Positions 32,132 through 41,348 of a stretch of 64,000 nt of DNA are shown here, piece by piece (within the stretch, counting starts at the first letter, position 1; each line of letters opens with the position of its first letter). Source of the DNA: CAZOVB01 sp964583095 (GTDB lineage: Bacteria > Planctomycetota > Phycisphaerae > SM23-33); the NCBI GenBank assembly GCA_964583095.1, contig CAZOVB010000003.1, positions 141,792-205,791 of the forward strand. Direction: 5' to 3'. The notes under the pieces were generated by a model, which saw only the letters and a program-made list of their open reading frames with translations, ran no database searches and was not told the DNA's origin. The position numbers were made by a program, and so were the translations under genes.

Positions 32132-33463
32132 ATGGACATTACAGCACAACACGACCTGGGCGGTTTTCATCCGACCAGCGCACCGGACTACCTGCCCCGG
32201 GCCCAGTTGCAGGATCTTCAGCTTCGCAGGCTGCGCCGGATCGTGCATCGGGCGTACGAGAACGTGGACCTGTTCCGCATCCGCTGTGAATCGCGCAACG
32301 TACGCCCGCAGGATATCGAGTCGCTGACCGACATCGCCAAGCTGCCCTTTACCGTCAAGAACGACCTTCGAGACTCCTACCCGTTTGGCATGTTCGCCAG
32401 CCCCCTGGGTGAAATCGTCCGCCTGCACGCTTCCAGCGGCACCACGGGCAAGCCGACCGTCGTTGCCTACACCCAGGCCGACGTGGAAGTCTGGACGCAG
32501 GTGATGATGCGGACCTTCGCCGCATGCGGCTGCCACAAGGGCGACGTGATCCAGAACGCCTACGGCTACGGGCTCTTCACCGGCGGACTGGGCGCCCACT
32601 ACGGGGCCGAGGGCCTCGGAGCAACCGTGATCCCCATCTCCGGGGGCAATACGGATCGGCAGATCATGATCATGAAGGACTTTGGCGTAACGGCGATCTG
32701 CTGCACCCCGAGTTACTTTGTCCACATCGTGGAACGCGCGGCCGAGATGGGCGTCGACATCCGGGAGCTGCCCCTTCGGGCGGGCATCTTCGGGGCAGAG
32801 CCCTGGACCGACGCCATGCGCAAACACGCCGAGACCTCCGCGGGCATCAAGGCCTACGACATCTACGGGCTCAGTGAGATCATCGGGCCCGGGGTGGCCG
32901 GCGAGTGCTGCGCCCAGGACGGGCTGCACATCTTCGAGGACCACTTCTACCCCGAGATCATCGATCCCGAGACGCAGGAAGTGGTCCCCGACGGGCAGGA
33001 AGGCGAGCTGGTCCTGACGACCCTGAGCAAACTGGCCATGCCCGTCATCCGCTACCGTACGCGGGATATCACGCGGGTGATATCCGAGCCCTGCCCGTGC
33101 GGGCGGACGGTTCGCCGCGTGGAGCGGATCGGCCGACGCAGCGACGACATGTTCATCATCCGCGGGGTGAACGTCTTCCCCTCGCAGATCGAAGAAGCCC
33201 TTCTGAGCGTGGAAGGCACGCTGCCCCACTACCAGATCGTGCTCACCCGCAGCAAGGGCCTGGACCAGATGGAAGTTCAGGTGGAAGTTACCGAGGCGTT
33301 CTTCTCCGACAAGGTGCGGGCCCTGGAGGGCCTCCAGAAGCAGCTCCAGGAGGCCATCGCCCGCATCGTGAGCATTCGCGCCAAGGTCAGCCTCGTCCAG
33401 CCCAATACCATCGAGCGTTCGATGGGCAAGGCCAAGAGGCTCATCGACAAACGAGAGCTGTAA
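32132..33463 (+). CDS. paaK: Phenylacetate-CoA ligase 1
   Basis: 443 residues. Adenylate-forming enzyme that activates phenylacetate or another aryl acid to its CoA thioester. Signatures: P-loop HASSGTTGKPTVVAYT, GYGLFTGGLGAHYGAE, DIYGLSEIIGPGVAGEC and the C-terminal RSDDMFIIRGVNVFPSQIEE. ATG at 32132 has GAGG upstream. It follows iorB, so the pathway may run arylpyruvate to aryl-acetyl-CoA by Ior, with the ligase activating or recycling the free acid. In anaerobes and archaea these genes often sit together, either for aromatic amino acid breakdown or, running in reverse, for synthesis. Confidence 0.93.
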   Translation: MDITAQHDLGGFHPTSAPDYLPRAQLQDLQLRRLRRIVHRAYENVDLFRIRCESRNVRPQDIESLTDIAKLPFTVKNDLRDSYPFGMFASPLGEIVRLHASSGTTGKPTVVAYTQADVEVWTQVMMRTFAACGCHKGDVIQNAYGYGLFTGGLGAHYGAEGLGATVIPISGGNTDRQIMIMKDFGVTAICCTPSYFVHIVERAAEMGVDIRELPLRAGIFGAEPWTDAMRKHAETSAGIKAYDIYGLSEIIGPGVAGECCAQDGLHIFEDHFYPEIIDPETQEVVPDGQEGELVLTTLSKLAMPVIRYRTRDITRVISEPCPCGRTVRRVERIGRRSDDMFIIRGVNVFPSQIEEALLSVEGTLPHYQIVLTRSKGLDQMEVQVEVTEAFFSDKVRALEGLQKQLQEAIARIVSIRAKVSLVQPNTIERSMGKAKRLIDKREL

Positions 33464-33506
33464 CGGATCTGCCTTTGCCGGAGTCCCGAACCGAAAGGAT
33501 CCTGCC

Positions 33507-33944
33507 ATGAAGATCACCCAGATTTCCGTTTTCCTGGAGAACAAGCCAGGCCGACTCAGCGAGCCCTGCACGGTGCTGGCCGGTGCGGGCGTGAATATCA
33601 CCACCCTGTCCCTGGCCGATACCGAGCAGTTCGGCATCATGCGGCTGATCGTCAAGGACTGGCAACGGGCCAGGCAGGCCCTGGTCGACAGCGGCGCGGT
33701 GGTCAATGTCACCGAGGTCGTCGCCACCGAGGTCGAAGACCGCCCCGGCGGCCTGGCCGACCTGCTGGGCATCCTGGAAAAGGGCGGCGTCAACATCGAA
33801 TACATGTACGCCTTCACGTTCCGCCGCAACGACCGGGCCGTGCTGATCTTCCGCTTCGAAGACCCCGACGCCGCCCTGGAAGTCCTCCAGTCGGCCGGTG
33901 TCAATGTCATCGACAGCGTCGAGCTCTTCGGCAACGAGTCCTGA
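33507..33944 (+). CDS. Tandem ACT-domain protein
   Basis: 145 residues made of two ACT domains: ITQISVFLENKPGRLSEPCT with DTEQFGIMRLIV, then TEVVATEVEDRPGGLADLL with KGGVNIEYMYAF. ACT domains bind small ligands, mostly amino acids. No catalytic domain is attached, so it is probably a ligand sensor or regulator. Its position between two phenylacetate-CoA ligase genes, after iorAB, suggests the ligand is an aromatic amino acid or aryl acid. ATG at 33507 has GAAAGGA upstream; the next gene starts 19 bases later. Confidence 0.88.
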   Translation: MKITQISVFLENKPGRLSEPCTVLAGAGVNITTLSLADTEQFGIMRLIVKDWQRARQALVDSGAVVNVTEVVATEVEDRPGGLADLLGILEKGGVNIEYMYAFTFRRNDRAVLIFRFEDPDAALEVLQSAGVNVIDSVELFGNES

Positions 33945-33963
33945 GAATCCCGGCCCCGACGCG

Positions 33964-35283
33964 ATGAGCGATTTCGTAGCGGAAAATCACATCCGGGACC
34001 CCCAGGCCGAGTGCATGCCGATCCAGCAGCGCCGCCGGCTGCAACTGGCCCGGCTGCGCGAAACCCTCCAGCGCGTCCAGGACGTTGCCTTCTACCGTGA
34101 CGCACTGGCCCGGAGGAATCTGACGCCCGACTCCATCCGCAGCCTGGACGACGTCCGGCGCCTGCCCTTTACCACCAAGGCGGATCTGCGGGCGCATTAC
34201 CCGCTGGGGTTCCTGGCCGTGCCCAAAGAGCAGGTCGCGCGCTTTCACGGATCCTCGGGCACCACGGGCAAGCCGACGTTCGTGGTTTACACAGCCCAGG
34301 ACGTTTCCACCTGGGCCGAGCTCTGCGCGCGATTCCTGGTCTCGGGGGGCCTGGAGGCGGGACACACGGTTCAGATCGCATTCGGCTACGGGCTATTCAC
34401 CGGCGGATTCGGTCTGCATTACGGCGTGGAGCGCGTCGGGGCTTCGGTCATCCCCGCCGCGTCGGGCAATACCCCGCGCCAGTTGATGCTGATGCAGGAT
34501 CTCCAGAGCGACGTGCTGGTCTGCACGCCCAGTTACGCGTTGTACATGGCCGACGCGGCCCGGGCGGCGGGGATCGAGCCCAGAAGCCTGGGGCTCTCCT
34601 TTGCCCATTTCGGCGGGGAGATGTGGACCGAGGACATGCGCGAGAATATCGAGGCGGACCTGGGGCTCCTGGCCTTTAACAATTACGGCCTGAGCGAGGT
34701 CATCGGTCCCGGCGTCAGCGGTGAATGCGTCGCGCGGACGGGAATGCACATCCAGGAAGATCATTTCCTGGTCGAATGCATCGACCCGGAAACCCTCGAG
34801 CCGGTCGAGCCGGGCGGCCAGGGCGAACTGGTCTTCACTTCCCTGACCAAGCAGGCCATGCCGATCATCCGCTACCGCACGCGCGACATCGCCTCGCTGG
34901 ACCCTCAAGGCTGCCCCTGCGGCCGGACTACCGTGAGGATGAGTCGCGTGGTGGGGCGAACCGACGACATGCTCATCATCCGGGGGGTCAACGTGTTCCC
35001 CTCGCAGATCGAGGAAGCCCTGCTGCGCGTGGACGGCACGGCCCCGCACTACCAGATCGAGGTCTCTCGCCCCAAGACGCTGGATGAGGTGACCGTTCGG
35101 GTGGAGGTCAAGCCGGAGAACTTCTCCGACGAGATGCGCCTCATGCAGGAGATGCGGATGCGGATCGACCGCCGGATCCAGTCGATTACCGGCATCCGCG
35201 CCCGGATCGAACTGGTCGCACCCAAGACCCTGGAGCGATTCCAGGGCAAGGCCAGCCGCGTCGTGGATCATCGCAACGGCTGA
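33964..35283 (+). CDS. Phenylacetate-CoA ligase 2
   Basis: 439 residues; a paralogue of the upstream ligase with the same motifs (FHGSSGTTGKPTFVVYT, FGYGLFTGGFGLHYGVE, NNYGLSEVIGPGVSGEC, RTDDMLIIRGVNVFPSQIEE). The N-terminal 30 residues are longer and unrelated to paralogue 1. The two copies flank the ACT gene and may prefer different aryl acids, for example phenylacetate and indole- or hydroxyphenyl-acetate; nothing in the sequence tells which. Last gene of the operon. Confidence 0.92.
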   Translation: MSDFVAENHIRDPQAECMPIQQRRRLQLARLRETLQRVQDVAFYRDALARRNLTPDSIRSLDDVRRLPFTTKADLRAHYPLGFLAVPKEQVARFHGSSGTTGKPTFVVYTAQDVSTWAELCARFLVSGGLEAGHTVQIAFGYGLFTGGFGLHYGVERVGASVIPAASGNTPRQLMLMQDLQSDVLVCTPSYALYMADAARAAGIEPRSLGLSFAHFGGEMWTEDMRENIEADLGLLAFNNYGLSEVIGPGVSGECVARTGMHIQEDHFLVECIDPETLEPVEPGGQGELVFTSLTKQAMPIIRYRTRDIASLDPQGCPCGRTTVRMSRVVGRTDDMLIIRGVNVFPSQIEEALLRVDGTAPHYQIEVSRPKTLDEVTVRVEVKPENFSDEMRLMQEMRMRIDRRIQSITGIRARIELVAPKTLERFQGKASRVVDHRNG

Positions 35284-35429
35284 AGCCTCGGTTTTTTCGC
35301 GTTTTTCCACCTTCTCAAGCCCTTCTCGGGCCCATTGGCGCCTAAAGTGGAGCAGAGGAAACGGGTCAATAGAACGCTGATCCCGAAACCTCGCCAAAGC
35401 AGTCTTTTGCAACCACTGGAGGTGGCAAA

Positions 35430-36116
35430 ATGCAGTACCGACTTCCCAAACTCGGCTACGATTACGACGCGTTGGAACCCCATATAGACGCCGGAACGAT
35501 GGAAATCCATCACAGCAAGCACCACGCCGGGTACGTGGCGAAACTCAACTCCACTCTGGAAAAAGCCGGCGGCGAGCTTTCCCACCTGTCCCTCTACGAG
35601 CTGCTCTCGGATATCCGCGTGGTACCCGAGGAGATCCGCCAGGACATTCGCAACAACGCCGGCGGACATCACAACCACAGCTTGTTCTGGCAGATTCTCG
35701 CCCCCGGAGGGGCAAGATCTCCCCAGGAGCAACTGGCCCAGGCGCTGGAAAAATCCTTCGGGCGCCTTGAGAACTTCAAAGAACAGTTCACCCAGGCAGC
35801 CACAAGTCGTTTCGGCTCGGGATGGGCCTGGCTGGGTGTCAATACATCCGCCCGGCTGGAAATCCTCTCCACGCCCAACCAGGATTCGCCCCTGATGCAC
35901 GCCATTGATCCGATCCTGGGCCTGGACGTCTGGGAGCACGCCTATTACCTGAAGTACCAGAACCGACGGGCCGACTACATCGAGGCCTTCTGGAAGGTCG
36001 TCAACTGGTCCAACGTCGGCGAGTTGTACAGCCAGGCCCTGCACTGGCTGAAGAAGGGATCGATCTCAGTTCCCCATTCCGGATCTTCCTCCAACGGCTC
36101 GGGCCAAAGCGGCTGA
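35430..36116 (+). CDS. sodA: Superoxide dismutase, Mn/Fe family
   Basis: 228 residues. Metal ligands are His27 (in MEIHHSKHHAGYV), His83 (in HHNHSLFW), Asp166 and His170 (in LDVWEHAYYLKY). The segment STPNQDSPLMHAIDP followed by LGLDVWEHAYYLKYQNRR is closest to Mn-type enzymes, so Mn is likelier than Fe, though cambialistic use is possible. No signal peptide is visible, so cytoplasmic. The C-terminus has a Ser/Gly tail (about 15 residues). ATG at 35430 has GGAGG eight bases upstream. A single-gene unit with its terminator at 36142-36174. Confidence 0.95.
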   Translation: MQYRLPKLGYDYDALEPHIDAGTMEIHHSKHHAGYVAKLNSTLEKAGGELSHLSLYELLSDIRVVPEEIRQDIRNNAGGHHNHSLFWQILAPGGARSPQEQLAQALEKSFGRLENFKEQFTQAATSRFGSGWAWLGVNTSARLEILSTPNQDSPLMHAIDPILGLDVWEHAYYLKYQNRRADYIEAFWKVVNWSNVGELYSQALHWLKKGSISVPHSGSSSNGSGQSG

Positions 36117-36141
36117 GCCGAACCAGGTTCTCTTCATTGAA

Positions 36142-36174
36142 AAGGCCCCGGCGAACAGGTTCTGCCGGGGCCTT
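36142..36174. terminator. Bidirectional Rho-independent-type terminator
   Basis: Perfect 11-bp stem AAGGCCCCGGC (36142-36152) and GCCGGGGCCTT (36164-36174) with an 11-base loop, between the convergent sodA and VOC genes. On the minus strand the stem is followed by TTTC; on the plus strand T-richness is weaker. Confidence 0.75.
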
Positions 36175-36198
36175 GGTCTGCTTGTGTATCCGGGGGGC

Positions 36199-36603
36199 TC
36201 AGTTCTCGACGCCCTCTTCATATCGGATGACGCAAAACACAGCGCCCTGGGGATCCTGCAAGACGGCCATGCGTCCGACGCCGGGCATGTCGGTGGCTTC
36301 CTTGATGACCTTGCCTCCGAGCTTCAGAGCATCCGCCGCGGCTTTGTCCACATTGTCCACGGTGACGTACATGCCCCAGACCGGCAGGGGGTTCTTGCAC
36401 TGCTCGGGCATTTTCATGATTCCGCCGATGGGGGCCTGCTCCCCGGCCGGGGTGAAGACGTCGTAGCTGTCTCCACTGTCCATAGAGCCGTCCTGGACTT
36501 TCCAGTCCAGCAGGTCGGCGTAGAACTTCCCGGCTGCCTCGGGATCATCGGTCATCAACTCCACCCAGCTGACCGCTCCGTGCGTTCGAAACACATTTCC
36601 CAT
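36199..36603 (-). CDS. VOC-fold (glyoxalase/bleomycin-resistance type) protein
   Basis: 134 residues with two paired beta-alpha-beta-beta-beta units: GAVSWVELMTDDPEAAGKFY opens the first and PVWGMYVTVDNVDKAAADAL the second, ending in GRMAVLQDPQGAVFCVI. This is the pattern of stand-alone VOC proteins of unknown substrate found in many bacteria; metal residues are not all evident. The ATG at 36603 has AAGGAG seven bases upstream. It is convergent with sodA. Confidence 0.88.
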   Translation of the reverse strand: MGNVFRTHGAVSWVELMTDDPEAAGKFYADLLDWKVQDGSMDSGDSYDVFTPAGEQAPIGGIMKMPEQCKNPLPVWGMYVTVDNVDKAAADALKLGGKVIKEATDMPGVGRMAVLQDPQGAVFCVIRYEEGVEN

Positions 36604-36667
36604 CGTTCTTCTCCTTGAGGTTCGTGCGGGCGCCTACCCGCTCTTGGCCCATTCTATCTGGGCCGGC

Positions 36668-39600
36668 TCAGAAACGCAGCCTCAACGTCTTGATCTCGAA
36701 CGGACGGAAACTCAGCTCCACGCAAGCCCCATCAACCTGCAGAGGTTCGGGATTGCCCTCGAGCATGTCGGTCTGGTGACACTCACGAAGGGCCTCCCAG
36801 CAGGTCAGCCGGGCCCGTGTGGTCTTACGCATCGATTCGTACAGGCGGACGATCACGTCCCCGCTGTCGTCCTCGGCGGGCTTGACGGTCTCGATAATCA
36901 CGTTGTCGGCATCGAGGGTAAGGACGCGCTGCTCCCCTCCCGAACCGGGGGCCCTGGTCGGCGGACAATTGAGCTCGTAGCCTTTGCGGACCACATCGGA
37001 GGCCTCGAAGGGGCCTTGGAACGGATACAGGCTGTAGGTAAATTCCTGGGTTCCCTTGTCGGCCTGCTGATCCGGAGCCTGGGGCGCCTTGAGCAGCGTC
37101 AGGCTGATCGTGCCGCCCCGAACGCTCAGGCCGTACTTGCAGTCGTTGAGAATGGCCGAGCCGCCATCGGCCTGGGCCAGTGCCGTCCATTTCTGCTGGG
37201 GCACCTCAAAGCGGTCGGCGTCGTAGGGCCTGGAGGCATGGTTGGGCCTCTTGATGTGCCCGAACTGGATCTCGCTGATCGCCTCGTCGCAGTGGATATC
37301 CAGTGGGAAGTCGGCCTTGAGGAGCTTGTGGTCTTCGTTCCATTCAATCCGCGTGACGAAGTCGATGCGTCGGCTGCGCCGCTTGAGGCGGATTTCCTGG
37401 ACCATCTGCGAATTGTGGATCCTGCGGGTGATGCGCAGCACGCCGGCCAGTCCGCCCGAACCGACAAGCTCGATCCGGGCCTTGTCCTCCAGGGCGACGG
37501 GGGTTTTTTCGTACATCGAGTCGATGTCCCAGGCGTCGAATTTTGAGGGTACGTCGCGGTACATGCGCAGATCGTTGAGGGGGCCCTTCTGCAGTTCGCG
37601 CCCTGTCTGCTTATCCCGCAGGGAGACGATTCGCCCGTAGTCATCGACCTCCAGGCGAAGGTACTGGTTTTCCAGGGCGCGATCCTCGCCGTCGACCTGG
37701 GTCCCGTCGCCGCAGGGCAGGCGGGGCTGATCGGCCCGGGCGAGAGTGGTCCAGCCCAGGCCCGGCAGAATCGGGTCCACGTAGCGTTTGCCCTCGATGT
37801 CCTGGCAGCAGAGGGCGTCGCCCTCGGCGTCGATCGCGCCGGCCCATCCTTGGGGAAGCTCGATCAGCTCGTAGCGGTCCCAGTTGAGCGAATTGAACAA
37901 CGTGATGGCCTCGGAATCATCGGTGATCGACGCCTTGGCCTCCGAGGCGATCTGCCCGGCCTCATCGGCGATGCGCTGATAGTCGGCCTCGGCCTCTTCA
38001 TAGACGCGCCCGATGGACGAGCCGGGCAGGATATCGTGGAACTGCAGGAGCAGCAGGTTCTTCCAGCTCCGGTCGATCTGCTGCATGTCGGGCGCATAGC
38101 CGCCTTGAACGGCGGCCAGGGCCGACCACATTTCCGCTTCGCGCAGGGCCAGTTCTCCCTTTCGGTTGCCCTTTTTGGTTTTGGCCTGGGAGGTGAACAC
38201 GCCGCGATGCGCCTGGAAGTACAACTCCCCGACGTAAGGCTCCTCGGGCCAGCCCTGCTCGTCCTGGTGACGGAAGTAGTCCAGCGGCGAGGCATGCTGG
38301 AACCTGGGACAGCCTTGCAGATCCTCGGCGCGGGAAGCGAACTCCAGATGGTCGCGCTCCGGACCGCCTCCCCCGTCTCCCCAGCCGAACGGGAACAGGC
38401 GCGAGTCGAAGCCTTCCTTCTCGGGCCTCTGACGCCAGCGCTGGATCATGTGCGTCGGGCTCGTCTGGGAATTGTAGTCGTGCATCAGGTGCACGCCGAC
38501 GTCCGAGCCGTCAATGCCCTGCCAGCGGAAGACCGTTCGCGGGAAGTCGTCCCCGCCGTGGTAGTTCCAGTAGATCTTGGCCGTGGCGAAGTAATCGATC
38601 CCGCAGCCTTTGAGGATTTGCGGCAGAGCGGCTGTGTAGCCGAACACGTCCGGCAGCCAGAGCATCCGACAGTCCACCCCCAGCTCCTCCCGGAAGAACC
38701 GCTTGCCGATGAGGAACTGGCGGATCAAGCTCTCGCCGCTGGAGATGTTCGTGTCCATCTCCACCCAGGTTCCGCCCTCGGCAATGATCCGCCCCTGTGC
38801 AACCGCTTCCTTGGCCCTGTGGTAGAGCTGGGGGTACTTGTTCTTGACGACGTCGAACAGGTAGGCCTGGCTGTGGAGGAAACGGTAGCCGGGGTAGCGT
38901 TGGATCATCCGAAGCTGATTGGACAGTGTGCGGGCGGCCTTGCGGTCCGTCTCGGCCAGTGGCCAGAGCCAGGCCACGTCGAGATGCGCATGACCAAAGC
39001 CGAAGAGTTTCGGCGCGACGGTACCGTTCCTGCACTCCAGTGCGGGACGAAGCACCTGCCTGCCCTTGCCGAAGGTCTGGATTCTGGTCGGAAGGTCCGG
39101 CTCTTCAAAGTCCACCACGAGGGTCATCTTGCGCAGGGCCTGGTCGATCTGTGCAACCCGCAGGCTGTCCGGGTCGAGCTGATCTCGCAGCTCCAGGAGG
39201 CACTGGGTGTCGAGCCAGAGTTGATAGGCCTCTTCGCACCAGGTTCCGACGCTGGTAGCGCCCAGGCTCTGCTGCGTCTGGCCGATCGGGTAGACGGTTC
39301 GCCCCGGCGGGGTCGGGCCTGCATGACAGGGCGTGCCCCCGCTGGGGCCCGCATAGGCCTCAGCCAGCAGGGAAAAGCTCTCGCCGGCCTGGGCCTTTTC
39401 GGTCAGACGGATCCTGCTATCGTGAAGGTCCCGCTCGCCGAGCAGCACGCCGTCGCGATAGAGCAGGACCCCTTTGCCCGCGAAGCCATAGGCCAGGTAG
39501 ACCTCCCGGCCTTCCAGGCTCGGATCCAACTGGAAGTCCATCCGGAACCAGGCGTAGTCCCACTTGCCCCCCCAGTCGGTGCCGACGTCCATCGGGGCAA

Positions 39601-39745
39601 ACTCCCGCCTGGAGGCCTCTTCCGGGCAGAGCTGCTCCTTTGTGATAAATGCCTGGACCGGGACATCCTGGACCGGGTTGTACCAGTGCCTGGGCATTTC
39701 GTTGATCCACGAGGCCAGGCGTTCACGCCATTCCTTGTTCAGCAT
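36668..39745 (-). CDS. GH38 alpha-mannosidase
   Basis: 1025 residues, the length of bacterial class II alpha-mannosidases. Zinc and catalytic motifs: GHAHLDVAWLWP at about 251-262 and WLPDVFGYTAALP around 363, where Asp366 is the nucleophile. The N-terminal 220 residues are a beta-sandwich (WGGKWDYAWFRMDFQL) and the C-terminal half is the long beta domain of the family. It removes alpha-mannose from oligosaccharides or glycoproteins. No signal peptide is visible, so it is probably intracellular and works on imported oligosaccharide. It is the last gene of an operon with a zinc dehydrogenase and a DUF6485 gene. Confidence 0.95.
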   Translation of the reverse strand: MLNKEWRERLASWINEMPRHWYNPVQDVPVQAFITKEQLCPEEASRREFAPMDVGTDWGGKWDYAWFRMDFQLDPSLEGREVYLAYGFAGKGVLLYRDGVLLGERDLHDSRIRLTEKAQAGESFSLLAEAYAGPSGGTPCHAGPTPPGRTVYPIGQTQQSLGATSVGTWCEEAYQLWLDTQCLLELRDQLDPDSLRVAQIDQALRKMTLVVDFEEPDLPTRIQTFGKGRQVLRPALECRNGTVAPKLFGFGHAHLDVAWLWPLAETDRKAARTLSNQLRMIQRYPGYRFLHSQAYLFDVVKNKYPQLYHRAKEAVAQGRIIAEGGTWVEMDTNISSGESLIRQFLIGKRFFREELGVDCRMLWLPDVFGYTAALPQILKGCGIDYFATAKIYWNYHGGDDFPRTVFRWQGIDGSDVGVHLMHDYNSQTSPTHMIQRWRQRPEKEGFDSRLFPFGWGDGGGGPERDHLEFASRAEDLQGCPRFQHASPLDYFRHQDEQGWPEEPYVGELYFQAHRGVFTSQAKTKKGNRKGELALREAEMWSALAAVQGGYAPDMQQIDRSWKNLLLLQFHDILPGSSIGRVYEEAEADYQRIADEAGQIASEAKASITDDSEAITLFNSLNWDRYELIELPQGWAGAIDAEGDALCCQDIEGKRYVDPILPGLGWTTLARADQPRLPCGDGTQVDGEDRALENQYLRLEVDDYGRIVSLRDKQTGRELQKGPLNDLRMYRDVPSKFDAWDIDSMYEKTPVALEDKARIELVGSGGLAGVLRITRRIHNSQMVQEIRLKRRSRRIDFVTRIEWNEDHKLLKADFPLDIHCDEAISEIQFGHIKRPNHASRPYDADRFEVPQQKWTALAQADGGSAILNDCKYGLSVRGGTISLTLLKAPQAPDQQADKGTQEFTYSLYPFQGPFEASDVVRKGYELNCPPTRAPGSGGEQRVLTLDADNVIIETVKPAEDDSGDVIVRLYESMRKTTRARLTCWEALRECHQTDMLEGNPEPLQVDGACVELSFRPFEIKTLRLRF

Positions 39746-39817
39746 GTACTGCTCTTTCCAGTTGGGGACAAGCCGGGCAAACGTCTCAGTTGCGCATTGC
39801 CCGAGCGAGAAGTTGAA

Positions 39818-40876
39818 TCAGTCGACGTCGTCGCCGATGTGCACCATGGCCTTGATCACGCCATCGCTGTAGTCGTCGAGGATTTCAAACGCCCGTGGAG
39901 CTTCTTCCAGGGACATCTCGTGGGTAACCATCGGGCTCAGATCCACCTCGCCTCGGGCTACCATTTCGAGAGCGGGGGCCACACATTCGTTCTGCCTTCT
40001 CACCGGCTGGACGAGGATCTCCTTGCGCCGCAGGGTCGAGGCATCGAAGCTGATGCGGTCCAGCTCGGGAATACCGACCATCAGGAGCTTTCCACCGGGG
40101 CGGAGAATCCCGAGGCCCTGGTCGAGGGTGTCCTGCTCGCCCGCACACTCGAAGACGCAATCGACGCCTTCGCCGGCCAGGCCGAGGATCTGCTTCACCA
40201 CGTCCTGCTTTTCGGGGTTGGCCCTCCATCCTGCGCCCATAGCCTCTGCATGTTTGCAGCGGTACTGGCGAATATCGGTCATGAAGACGCGCTCTACCCC
40301 CGACTGCCGGCAGGCCAGGAGCACGCACAACCCGATGGGCCCGGAGCCGAGAATGGCTACAGACTTGCCCGTGAGGTCTTCTCCGGCCAGAAGTTGGGAA
40401 TACAGGCCGATCGAAAACGGCTCGACCAGGGCGGCATCGGTCATCGTCAGTTCATCGGGGACCTTGTAACAGCTCTGGGCGGGCATGAGGATCCGCTCAC
40501 ACAGGCAGCCGGGCATCTGTCCGGGACAGCCAAGGAAGGTCTGGTTTCGGCAGGTGTGGACCCGCCCGGAGAGACACTGATCGCATCGGTTGCACCAGAT
40601 GAGCGGATCGACGGCCACGCGGTCGCCCGGTGCGAAGCCTTCGACGTCGGGCCCGGTCTGCTCGACAATGGCCGAGCATTCGTGTCCGAGCATCCAGGGG
40701 AAATCGACGACCTGGTCGCCGATGCGTCCGGTGCGGTAGTAGTGCAGGTCCGAACCGCAGATACCCACGGTGACGATGCGCAGCAGGAGCTGGCCCTGCC
40801 CGGGGGATTCCGGCTCGGGGACCTGCTTCATTTCCATTTGCCGGATCCCCGTCAACAGCAGCCCTTGCATGGACAT
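39818..40876 (-). CDS. Zinc-binding medium-chain alcohol dehydrogenase, sorbitol/threonine dehydrogenase type
   Basis: 352 residues. The catalytic zinc site is visible as VGICGSDLHYYRTG and FPWMLGHECSAIVE. The structural-zinc loop around CNRCDQCLSGRVHTC retains four Cys, and the nucleotide fold has ILGSGPIGLCVLLA. The polyol/threonine dehydrogenase branch (L-iditol, sorbitol, galactitol or threonine 3-dehydrogenase) fits, but the substrate cannot be fixed. ATG at 40876 was chosen because it follows the DUF6485 stop by two bases, which implies coupling. Its place beside alpha-mannosidase suggests a sugar or polyol. Confidence 0.86.
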   Translation of the reverse strand: MSMQGLLLTGIRQMEMKQVPEPESPGQGQLLLRIVTVGICGSDLHYYRTGRIGDQVVDFPWMLGHECSAIVEQTGPDVEGFAPGDRVAVDPLIWCNRCDQCLSGRVHTCRNQTFLGCPGQMPGCLCERILMPAQSCYKVPDELTMTDAALVEPFSIGLYSQLLAGEDLTGKSVAILGSGPIGLCVLLACRQSGVERVFMTDIRQYRCKHAEAMGAGWRANPEKQDVVKQILGLAGEGVDCVFECAGEQDTLDQGLGILRPGGKLLMVGIPELDRISFDASTLRRKEILVQPVRRQNECVAPALEMVARGEVDLSPMVTHEMSLEEAPRAFEILDDYSDGVIKAMVHIGDDVD

Positions 40877-40878
40877 CG

Positions 40879-41073
40879 CTACAGGTTCCAGGCTTTGGCG
40901 AAGGCAGCGAAGCTGCGATCGTAGGTCTTCTCCGCCTCTGGCGGGAAGCAACAGCCGGGCAACTGCTTGCTCTTGAGATGGTACTGCAGGCAGTCGCAGC
41001 AGAGGCCCTGCTTGCCGCAGGCGGTGTAGGTGCAGGTGCAGAACTCCTGGTTCTTCTCGCGTTTGCATTCCAT
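40879..41073 (-). CDS. DUF6485 Cys-rich small protein
   Basis: 64 residues with nine cysteines, beginning MECKREKNQEFCTCTYTACG and containing CGKQGLCCDCLQYHL and LPGCCFPPEAEKTYDRS. It matches the DUF6485 family by eye. The Cys pattern suggests metal or Fe-S binding; the function is unknown. The start at 41073 has an AAGGAAGAG site, and the stop is two bases before the dehydrogenase gene, so it is first in an operon with dehydrogenase and GH38 mannosidase. Confidence 0.82.
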   Translation of the reverse strand: MECKREKNQEFCTCTYTACGKQGLCCDCLQYHLKSKQLPGCCFPPEAEKTYDRSFAAFAKAWNL

Positions 41074-41125
41074 TTGCAGACTCTTCCTTCACTGGGGTCA
41101 GGGGTGGCAATTCAAAGAGTTGGCC

Positions 41126-41154
41126 ATTGTAGCGGCTGGAACGGGGCAGAAAAA
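41126..41154 (-). promoter_or_regulatory. Candidate promoter of the DUF6485 operon
   Basis: Minus strand TACAAT (41126-41131) with TTTTTC (41149-41154) 17 bases upstream. The -10 is good and the -35 weak. Start codon about 52 bases downstream. Within the 275-base divergent gap (41074-41348) I see little else; a TAGAAT at 41302-41307 may serve the thioredoxin gene. Confidence 0.3.
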
Positions 41155-41348
41155 GACGCCTTTTGCTTCTCCGGGTTCTGCCCGGAAAGTCTTTGATCCG
41201 GGGCGGTCGGCTGGAGGATCCATGCGGCTTGGGCCCCCGGCGAAATCCAATTTCGCAGTTCGGGGAACCTCAATCTCTTCAGGAACGTTACTGAGAGGGA
41301 ATAGAATACTGCGTCGAGACCTTGTTCCTTCAACTTCAGGGAGTTGAC

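Noticed and set aside
37850..40924. Long plus-strand open frame of 1024 codons opposite the mannosidase and dehydrogenase genes
   Set aside because: It lies antisense to two clear genes and has no domain-like composition; such frames are common in high-GC DNA.
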